From assembly GCF_902753875.1 (NCBI RefSeq), contig NZ_CADDTS010000040.1, positions 89,723 through 153,722 on the forward strand: 64,000 bases of DNA, in the 5' to 3' direction. This DNA comes from Acinetobacter bouvetii. Lineage in GTDB: Bacteria > Pseudomonadota > Gammaproteobacteria > Pseudomonadales > Moraxellaceae. The number at the start of each line of letters is the position of its first letter. The first letter of the stretch is position 1. The translations under genes were made by a program, and so were the position numbers. Of this stretch, positions 58,011-64,000 are shown piece by piece. The notes below the pieces were generated by a model. The model saw only the letters and a list, made by a program, of their open reading frames with translations, ran no database searches and had not been told where the DNA came from.

Positions 58011-59498
58011 ATGTCTTTTGCCAAAATTTACACTCGAGGTCTGCTTGGACTTCATGCCCCTCAAATTGAGGTTGAAGTTCATGTCAGTCAAGGTCTGCCC
58101 TCTTTAACCATTGTTGGGCTTGCGGAAGCAGCGGTACGGGAAAGTAAAGACCGGGTCCGTTCTGCCATCATCAATAGCGGATTTCAGTTTCCCACTAAAC
58201 GCCTCACTATCAATCTGGCTCCTGCAGATTTACCCAAAGATGGCTCGCGTCTGGATTTGCCGATTGCGCTTGGCATCCTCATCGCTTCAGGCCAACTGCC
58301 TGAAAATGTGACCGATCATCTGGAATTTATTGGTGAACTGGCGCTGGATGGTCAACTTCGCCCCGTTACCGGCATTCTCAGTATTGCCATTGCCTGCCAG
58401 CAGTCGCGACATCAGCTGATTCTGCCTGAACAGAATGCCCAGGAAGCCTCGCAACTGCCTCAATTTGAAGTCTTTGCTGCCCGGCATTTAAAAGATGTCT
58501 GTGAACATTTATCCAAACAGCATCCTATTCAGCAATATCAAGCCAACACGCCACCTGCTCTAGACCAGTACAAATTTGATTTAGCCGATGTAAAGGGGCA
58601 ACTCCGTCCACGACGTGCCCTTGAAATTGCAGCAGCCGGCGGTCATTCATTATTGTTTAAAGGCCCGCCAGGAACAGGTAAAACCCTGCTCGCTTCACGG
58701 CTGGCCAGTATCTTGCCGCCGCTGGACATGCAGGAAAATCTGCAGGTTGCCAGTATTTATTCGGTAGCCAATAGTACACATGCCTTTGGTCAGCGCCCGT
58801 TTCGGGCACCGCATCATACCGCTTCAGCAATTGCTTTGGTGGGTGGCGGTTCACACCCTAAACCCGGTGAAATTACCTTGGCTCATTTAGGGGTACTGTT
58901 TCTGGATGAACTACCCGAATTTGACCGTAAAGTACTGGAGGTTTTAAGACAACCGCTGGAATCTAAAGAAATTGTGATTTCTCGTGCTTCCAGACAAATT
59001 ACCTTTCCAGCTAATTTTCAGCTCATTGCAGCCATGAATCCCTGCCCGTGTGGTTACGCATTTAATCAGGATATCCGCTGCCAATGTTCAGCCGATGCAA
59101 TTAAACGTTATCAAAATCGGATTTCTGGCCCCCTGCTGGATCGCATTGATCTGCATATTGACGTACCGCCCTTACAGGCACATGAATTGCAAGACACCAA
59201 AGCTGTTGAAAATTCAGAAACTGTTCGGGAACGTGTCATTCAAGCCTACCATCTACAAATTCAACGACAGCAATGCCTGAATCATGCGCTAAGCCCCAAG
59301 CAGCTGGAACAGTTTGCCTGTTTGGATACGTCAGCACAGAAAATGATGGAAATGGCACAGCAGCGTTTAAATCTGTCTGCCCGGGCTTATCACCGAGTAT
59401 TGCGTGTTGCGCGCAGTATTGCCGATTTATCTGAACATACTGAAATTCAAAGCTCGCACTTAAGTGAAGCCTTGTCTTATCGGTCGCAGCAAGGTTAA
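58011..59498 (+). CDS. comM: ComM (YifB), AAA+ branch-migration helicase
   Basis: A hexameric AAA+ helicase that promotes integration of transforming DNA by branch migration in naturally competent bacteria. The 495 residues have an N-terminal Lon-protease-like fold (about 20-165), the Mg-chelatase-type ATPase with Walker A GPPGTGKTLL and LFLDELPEFDRKVLEVLRQPLE, a CPCGY...CQC cysteine motif and a C-terminal lid domain. Acinetobacter is naturally transformable, so a role in competence is likely. Next to ubiK as in several relatives. Confidence 0.94.
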   Translation: MSFAKIYTRGLLGLHAPQIEVEVHVSQGLPSLTIVGLAEAAVRESKDRVRSAIINSGFQFPTKRLTINLAPADLPKDGSRLDLPIALGILIASGQLPENVTDHLEFIGELALDGQLRPVTGILSIAIACQQSRHQLILPEQNAQEASQLPQFEVFAARHLKDVCEHLSKQHPIQQYQANTPPALDQYKFDLADVKGQLRPRRALEIAAAGGHSLLFKGPPGTGKTLLASRLASILPPLDMQENLQVASIYSVANSTHAFGQRPFRAPHHTASAIALVGGGSHPKPGEITLAHLGVLFLDELPEFDRKVLEVLRQPLESKEIVISRASRQITFPANFQLIAAMNPCPCGYAFNQDIRCQCSADAIKRYQNRISGPLLDRIDLHIDVPPLQAHELQDTKAVENSETVRERVIQAYHLQIQRQQCLNHALSPKQLEQFACLDTSAQKMMEMAQQRLNLSARAYHRVLRVARSIADLSEHTEIQSSHLSEALSYRSQQG

Positions 59499-59504
59499 AC
59501 GTCG

Positions 59505-60008
59505 ATGCAAAATTTATTGATTCGAAATGAAACTCCCGCTGATCATGCGGCCATTGCAGAAGTGATTGAACAGGCCTTTAAAACCCAGCCCTATTCCAGT
59601 CATACTGAGCAATTGATTGTGGCTGCCTTAAGACAGGAAAATGCGCTGACTATTTCCTTAGTCGCTGTTTTAAATCAGCATATTGTGGGACATATTGCCA
59701 TTTCAAAAGTATCTATTTCTTCAAATCATGCAGGATGGTACGGTTTAGGACCGGTCGCAGTATTACCTAAATGGCAACAACTTGGGATCGGTTCAGCACT
59801 GATTGAATCTGCTTTGGCTGAATTAAAAAGTATGGCTGCAGAAGGCTGTGTTGTTTTAGGAGATCCATCTTTTTATTCTAAATTTGGTTTTCAGGTTGTG
59901 CCTGAACTGATTTTGGAAGATGTCCCCGCTGAATATTTTCAGGTTCTGGCTTTTAATAAAGCAATTCCTCCAGGTACTGTGAAATATCATGCAGCTTTCA
60001 ATATTTAG
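59505..60008 (+). CDS. GNAT N-acetyltransferase (YhbS-like)
   Basis: A 167-residue single-domain acetyltransferase. The acetyl-CoA-binding motif A is YGLGPVAVLPKWQQLGIGSALIESAL, and the later GCVVLGDPSFYSKFGFQ is typical of the YhbS subfamily. The acceptor substrate is unknown; family members acetylate small molecules or protein N-termini. It begins six bases after the comM stop and may be co-translated with it. Confidence 0.9.
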   Translation: MQNLLIRNETPADHAAIAEVIEQAFKTQPYSSHTEQLIVAALRQENALTISLVAVLNQHIVGHIAISKVSISSNHAGWYGLGPVAVLPKWQQLGIGSALIESALAELKSMAAEGCVVLGDPSFYSKFGFQVVPELILEDVPAEYFQVLAFNKAIPPGTVKYHAAFNI

Positions 60009-60029
60009 AGCCCAGTAAAATTAAGACTT

Positions 60030-60061
60030 AAAAAAAAAGCGACCTAAAGTCGCTTTTTTTA
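60030..60061. terminator. Bidirectional terminator, GNAT / TorF
   Basis: A long A-run, GCGAC-CTAAA-GTCGC and T7 make a symmetric terminator between convergent genes. Confidence 0.92.
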
Positions 60062-60072
60062 AATCAGCAGTC

Positions 60073-60822
60073 TTAGAATGTATATTTTAAGCCAAATACT
60101 GCTTTATTTTTCAAATCTGTCTCGTCACGTAATTTTCCACCAATGACATAGTCCATGCTTACGCTAGCACCTGTATCACCTAATGGATGACTTAAACCCA
60201 CAGTTAAATGGCGGAAACTGAAATCATCTTTAGTGTCTAGCGAAATGCCTTCGTAATCACCGCTATCAGAATAATAATATGCACCTAGAGATGTGTTTAA
60301 AGTAAAGTCTTTTGGTAAACCGTAGCTATAGCTTGCAAGTAAATAGGTATCACCTGCATTCCCCCAAGTGACATCATCTGTAAGTGTTTGAGCGGTAAGG
60401 CCAAAATTCTTATAACTTACACCAACCAAAGTTTCAAAAACATTGGCATCATCAGATGGATAATAAACGTAGTAAGTACCGCCTACTTTATAGCCCAGGT
60501 CTTTGGTAATTTTGCCACTGAACCCTGCGTAAAAGTCATGTTCAAAACTTTTATCTGTACCAGTAGGAAGTTCAGCGTTATAACCTAGAGTTGAACCCCA
60601 GTAACCTGCATAAAAGCCAGAAGAATGGCTATAGTCCAAACCACCTTGCACAGCAGCATTGTCATTTTCCAGACTTGCAGTATTACCTCGTAATACATAT
60701 TGAGAAACCACGCCAATATTGCCAGAAACAGTATGTTCTGATGCTGGTGCCTCTTCTGCGAAAGTGAATGTAGATGCAGTCGCAGCTACAGCTAAAGATA
60801 ATACTTTAAGAGTAAGTTTCAT
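60073..60822 (-). CDS. TorF-family putative porin, copy 1
   Basis: A 249-residue outer-membrane beta-barrel of the TorF (Gcw_chp) family. A signal peptide (about 1-22, ending TFA) precedes alternating amphipathic strands with Tyr/Gly/Asp-rich turns and a C-terminal aromatic Phe (GLKYTF). Motifs SGNIGVVSQYVLRG, AGYWGSTLGY and FEHDFYAGF are shared with the next gene. The ATG at 60822 follows GGGGGAATCCAATA; an ATG six codons earlier is less likely. The transported solute is unknown. It has its own terminator and a 371-bp upstream region. Confidence 0.88.
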   Translation of the reverse strand: MKLTLKVLSLAVAATASTFTFAEEAPASEHTVSGNIGVVSQYVLRGNTASLENDNAAVQGGLDYSHSSGFYAGYWGSTLGYNAELPTGTDKSFEHDFYAGFSGKITKDLGYKVGGTYYVYYPSDDANVFETLVGVSYKNFGLTAQTLTDDVTWGNAGDTYLLASYSYGLPKDFTLNTSLGAYYYSDSGDYEGISLDTKDDFSFRHLTVGLSHPLGDTGASVSMDYVIGGKLRDETDLKNKAVFGLKYTF

Positions 60823-61193
60823 TATTGGATTCCCCCACATCGTAGCACGACGTTGTTTTGGTTATTTCGTTAAACTCATAGAGTAATTAGCAATAGCTAT
60901 GCCAAAAGTGATTTCAAACATGTATCAAACAAAACAAATTCAAATAAAAACAACATAAGATACTGTTTTTATTTTATTTTTATTATTTTAACAAAATCCA
61001 TTTTTAAGACTATTTATTTCGTCATGTTTCACGATTAGTGAGCGTTCACACTTCATTTACTCAAAGTCACAAATTCATATTTACTTACATCATGCCCCCT
61101 TTTAAGGCTGTTTTTTAATCACACCGATTGCTCATGCATAAAAAAAGTGCACAAATTTGAAGCAATTTATGCACTTTACAAAGATTTGATGGT
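60823..61193. other. 371-bp intergenic region between the two TorF genes
   Basis: AT-rich, with no gene seen. The right end holds a minus-strand terminator for TorF copy 2 at 61139-61177: AAAGTGCA and TGCACTTT around an inner pairing, followed by a T7 run. The left part must contain the promoter of TorF copy 1. A -10/-35 pair could not be picked with confidence. Confidence 0.6.
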
Positions 61194-61970
61194 TTAAAAA
61201 TTAAAATTCAAACCAAATACGACCTGATCATCAAAATCTGTATCAAAGCGATCTTTACCACCGACCACATAATCTACTGATGCTGTAGCGCCAGTATTCG
61301 GAATTTCTTTACTCATGCCAATACGAGCTTCATTAAAAGCAACATCATTTTTAGTTTCTATAATACTGTCATCACGGCTACTGTTATAAATAGATGCTCC
61401 TACTGAAGTATTCAACATGAAGTTTTGTGGCAAAGGATAACGATAAGCCGCGTTTAGGTAGACATCTCCGGCATTGGCAAAAGAAGCATCTGCCAGCATG
61501 ACTGCAGCACCTAAAGTCAAATCCTTATAAGCCAATTGACCCAATACATCGAAGGCTGTGGTTTTACGTTTATCACCGTTCAAACCATATACTGTACCGC
61601 CATCTTGGTAGTAATAAGCTGTACCTTGAACCTTATAGCTCCAGTCTTGATTGATCTCTTGACCATAGGCCACATAAAAATCATGTTCAAAACCATGGTC
61701 TTTATCAGCACTATCATCTGATGGATCATAATCCAGAGTTGATCCCCAGTAGCCCACGGTGAGACCACTTTTATGGGCATATTCAAGCCCAGCTTGCAGG
61801 GCAACATCATCATTTTCCACCCCACCGCGATAAATATACTTATTCACTACTGCAAAACTACCGCTGAGTTCCCCTGCTGCCGGTGAGGTTGGATTTTCAT
61901 CAGCCAATGCAGACATGCTGCTGATGACAAGCAGAGAAGATAAAGCGATTTTATGTGAAATTTGCAGCAT
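61194..61970 (-). CDS. TorF-family putative porin, copy 2
   Basis: A 258-residue paralogue of the preceding porin. Signal peptide about 1-23 (SALADE), then the barrel with GSFAVVNKYIYRGG, VGYWGSTLDY, FEHDFYVAYG, a later YRYPLPQNFMLNTSVGAS and terminal FGLNFNF. The two copies share strand order and several near-identical blocks but differ in loops, suggesting an old tandem duplication with divergence in substrate or regulation. It appears monocistronic. Confidence 0.88.
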   Translation of the reverse strand: MLQISHKIALSSLLVISSMSALADENPTSPAAGELSGSFAVVNKYIYRGGVENDDVALQAGLEYAHKSGLTVGYWGSTLDYDPSDDSADKDHGFEHDFYVAYGQEINQDWSYKVQGTAYYYQDGGTVYGLNGDKRKTTAFDVLGQLAYKDLTLGAAVMLADASFANAGDVYLNAAYRYPLPQNFMLNTSVGASIYNSSRDDSIIETKNDVAFNEARIGMSKEIPNTGATASVDYVVGGKDRFDTDFDDQVVFGLNFNF

Positions 61971-62539
61971 TACAACCCCATCTAGAACCTGTTATAGATT
62001 CTGCGCAACAAGAAAATTAGCTACGAATTCTAAAGCTTTTTTATAATTTTTGGTCAATTTTTTAATTGTTTTTATACCACTTTTTCGAGAAAAATATCTG
62101 TGAATTCACTCTAGTATTTAATTGAAATTTACTTAAGATCTAATCAAATTTAAATGATATTTACACAGATATCCAAAAATCCACTCTACTCATGTAACTT
62201 GTACTTCACTATTAAAGACAGCACATTTTCCGCGCCTTATAGGTATAAGACCAAAGTATGAAAAACAATTTTTTCATCAAAAATTACTTAAATTTATACT
62301 TTCAATACGAAATCTCCTGAAAATATTAAATGACAAATCATTTATTATTTAAATATATTATTGTTTTATAAAATATTTTTAAGACTTAACAATTTTACTG
62401 CTTTTTTATTAACCAAACGGTATAATCTTATATTCAGAGAATGTATAACTTTAATTAAATAAAATGTATTAAATTTGCTATACATTCCGTATACAATTCC
62501 TGCAATTTAATTCTCCTCTTTTGTATAAGGCAACTCCCA
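61971..62539. promoter_or_regulatory. 569-bp AT-rich region upstream of oprD
   Basis: This divergent region between TorF copy 2 and the OprD-type gene holds no gene. A good -10 element, TATAAT, is at 62421-62426. Downstream of it is a perfect 9-bp inverted repeat, GAATGTATA (62439-62447) and TATACATTC (62479-62487), with a 31-bp AT-rich spacer, which would lie in the oprD leader RNA. Runs of A and T elsewhere suggest a bent, flexible promoter region. Confidence 0.5.
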
Positions 62540-63853
62540 ATGCAAAAAGCTCAAAAACTTACCTTAGCAGTTTTAATTCAGGCTGCCTTAATTTCAACTG
62601 CCTATGCTAGTGAGCAAAGCGAATCTAAAGGTTTTGTTGAAGATGCTGAAGGTACTGTACTGTTCCGCACCGGTTATATTAACCGCGACAAGAAATCACC
62701 TGGTGTTAAAGACCAAAGCTCTGCAGCACAATCTGCAATTTTTGATTTAGAGTCTGGTTATACCAAGGGTGTAATCGGTTTTGGTGTGGGTGTTGTTGGA
62801 GATGCCTCATTCAAACTTGGTGAGAACAAGAATGCCAATAACCAAATGATTCCTCGTGAAACAGGTTTAAACAATAAAGGTGAATTGGAAAAACAAGCTG
62901 GCGATACTTATGATCATTGGACACGTGGTGGCGCTAATGTGAAAGCGCGTATTTCCAATACTGAAGTACGCTATGGTACTCAAGTTTTAGACTTGCCTGT
63001 ACTTGCCAGCAATACTGGCCGTATGGTGCCGGAATACTTTGAAGGTGTTTTGGCGACTAGCCGTGAAATTAACGGTCTGGAATTGACTGCCGGTAAATTC
63101 ACTAAAGACCAAATGTCCCATCAAATTAACACTGATGGTAACCACTTAGACCGCGCGGTCGTTTGGGGTGCTAAATACAAATTTAATGATGCCTTCAATG
63201 CTGCATACTACGGTTTAGACTCTAAAAATGCGCTTGATCGCCATTATGTTAATGCCAACTACAAACAAGCTTTGGCCAATGGCAGCTCTTTGACTTATGA
63301 TTTCAGCGGTTATCACACTGAGTGGGATAAACAGGCTGCAACGTATTCATCTACCATTGGTAATAAAGATGTAGATGGCCGCAGCAATAATATCTGGGCA
63401 TTATCAGGTACATATAACCAAGGCCCGCACAATATCATGCTGGCTTACCAACAAAATACTGGCAATACTGGCTATGATTATGCTGAAAATGCTGACGGAT
63501 TCCAAAGTATTTATCTGCCTAACTCATACCTGTCTGACTTTATTGGTAATCACGAAAAATCTGCCCAAGTACAATACAGTTTAGACTTCGGTAAATTGGG
63601 TGTTCCAGGTCTGAACTGGACTACTGCCTATGTTTATGGCTGGGATATTAACGTGGCTGGTCAAACAGCTGAAGGGAAAGAAACTGAATTCTTTAACCAG
63701 GTGAAATATACAGTACAGTCTGGTTTTGCCAAAGATGCCAGCTTACGCGTTCGTAACTCAATTTACCGTGCCAACGATGTGTATAGCAATGCATACATCG
63801 GTGACACCAATGAATGGCGTATTTTCTTGGATATTCCTGTGAAATTCTTCTAA
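62540..63853 (+). CDS. OprD-family outer-membrane porin
   Basis: A 437-residue outer-membrane channel of the OprD/Occ family, whose members take up basic amino acids or carboxylates and, for some, carbapenems. A signal peptide (about 1-23, ending AYA) precedes GFVEDAEGTVLFRTGYINRDKK, the typical OprD start. Further family blocks are GFGVGVVGDASFKLG, RYGTQVLDLPVLASNTGRMVPEYFEG and DRAVVWGAKYKF; the last residue is Phe. It appears intact. The start has a weak SD (AAGGCAACTCCC). An IS30-type element begins at or just after its stop codon. Confidence 0.92.
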   Translation: MQKAQKLTLAVLIQAALISTAYASEQSESKGFVEDAEGTVLFRTGYINRDKKSPGVKDQSSAAQSAIFDLESGYTKGVIGFGVGVVGDASFKLGENKNANNQMIPRETGLNNKGELEKQAGDTYDHWTRGGANVKARISNTEVRYGTQVLDLPVLASNTGRMVPEYFEGVLATSREINGLELTAGKFTKDQMSHQINTDGNHLDRAVVWGAKYKFNDAFNAAYYGLDSKNALDRHYVNANYKQALANGSSLTYDFSGYHTEWDKQAATYSSTIGNKDVDGRSNNIWALSGTYNQGPHNIMLAYQQNTGNTGYDYAENADGFQSIYLPNSYLSDFIGNHEKSAQVQYSLDFGKLGVPGLNWTTAYVYGWDINVAGQTAEGKETEFFNQVKYTVQSGFAKDASLRVRNSIYRANDVYSNAYIGDTNEWRIFLDIPVKFF

Positions 63854-63874
63854 TTCAACAGTATATTTAAGATC

Positions 63875-64000
63875 TTAGATTAGCATTTGAAGTGCAACAC
63901 CATGTTCTTGGAATAATACCTGACTCGGGCTTCTAAATCCGAGTCTTTTTCTTGGGCGATGATTCAAACGTTGAGTGATTTCTGAAATATAAGCATCCGA
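63875..64000 (-). CDS. IS30-family transposase, C-terminal end only
   Basis: On the minus strand the last 41 codons of a transposase are present; the rest is outside the window. The translation contains EITQRLNHRPRKRLGFRSPS and ends LFQEHGVALQMLI. The N-RPRK-LGF-P block just before the C-terminus is characteristic of IS30-family DDE transposases. The fragment is in frame to the window edge. Within it, on the opposite strand, is a terminator-like stem. Confidence 0.85.
   Translation of the reverse strand, partial: SDAYISEITQRLNHRPRKRLGFRSPSQVLFQEHGVALQMLI
63922..63950 (+). terminator. Terminator-like hairpin inside the IS end
   Basis: GACTCGG (63922-63928) and CCGAGTC (63939-63945) form a 7-bp stem with a 10-nt loop, followed by TTTTT on the plus strand. 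It is antisense to the transposase and lies 69 bp after the oprD stop, so it could end the oprD transcript and block read-through into the element. Confidence 0.6.

Larger units (their letters stand above)
63854..64000 (-). mobile_element. End of an IS30-family insertion sequence
   Basis: The sequence between the oprD stop and the transposase stop is only 21 bp, so the terminal inverted repeat of the element must lie here or overlap the oprD end. The other end is outside the window. The family is assigned from the transposase C-terminus. Confidence 0.7.

Overview
The window is a stretch of the core chromosome of a gammaproteobacterium in the Moraxellaceae, almost certainly an Acinetobacter. 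The grounds are the low-GC codon use, the gene neighbourhoods (gacA-pilS-pilR, pepA-holC, nrdR-ribD-methyltransferase-ribE, glnK-amtB, feoA-feoB followed by a small Cys-rich membrane protein) and the character of the proteins. The species cannot be fixed from the sequence alone. Both ends continue beyond the window.

Layout. 1-1759 (minus): tpiA, secG, tRNA-Leu(GAG) and three near-identical initiator tRNAs, closed by a terminator. 2028-6459 (plus): type IV pilus genes pilB, pilC and pilD, then coaE. 6479-8635 (minus): a DMT transporter, the rRNA methylase rlmB and ppnP. 9166-11934 (plus): recN, then the overlapping pair yqgE-ruvX. 11987-15327 (minus): an efflux operon (FUSC, DUF1656, HlyD adaptor), divergent from an IclR-type regulator across a region rich in inverted repeats. 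16785-22984: an AlkB-like dioxygenase, an ABC exporter, phoU, a TolC-type outer-membrane protein and an unknown lipoprotein. 23090-28418 (plus): a TPP riboswitch controlling thiC, then nudF-cpdA and dksA-gluQ. 28590-33727 (minus): ftsW and murD, then feoA-feoB-Cys-rich protein. 33900-38371 (plus): xerD, dsbC, hom and thrC. 38473-43410: pbpG (minus), then gacA, pilS and pilR (plus). 43417-48482 (minus): ctpA, gpmI, lptG and lptF. 48641-51150 (plus): pepA, holC and an unknown coiled-coil protein. 51272-57434 (minus): dedA, ribE, an orphan adenine methyltransferase, ribD, nrdR, amtB and glnK. 57715-60008 (plus): ubiK, comM and a GNAT acetyltransferase. 60073-61970 (minus): two TorF-type porins. 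62540-63853 (plus): an OprD-type porin, abutted by the 3' end of an IS30-family transposase that runs off the window.

Functional themes. Type IV pilus assembly and its regulation (pilBCD, pilSR) lie in the same region as comM; in Acinetobacter these serve twitching and natural transformation. Envelope maintenance is represented by ftsW, murD, pbpG, ctpA, lptFG and dedA, and envelope traffic by the efflux operon, TolC and three porins. Nutrient control is read from cis elements: TPP (thiC), a Fur-like site (feo) and a sigma-54-like promoter (glnK-amtB).

No phage, CRISPR array, toxin-antitoxin pair or defence island is visible. The most interesting items are regulatory or structural: an inverted-repeat array in front of the efflux operon with a 16-base word repeated after the regulator gene, a palindromic repeat that seems to supply the ribosome-binding site of gluQ, an orphan DNA methyltransferase embedded in the riboflavin operon, and the IS30 element joined to the oprD stop codon.
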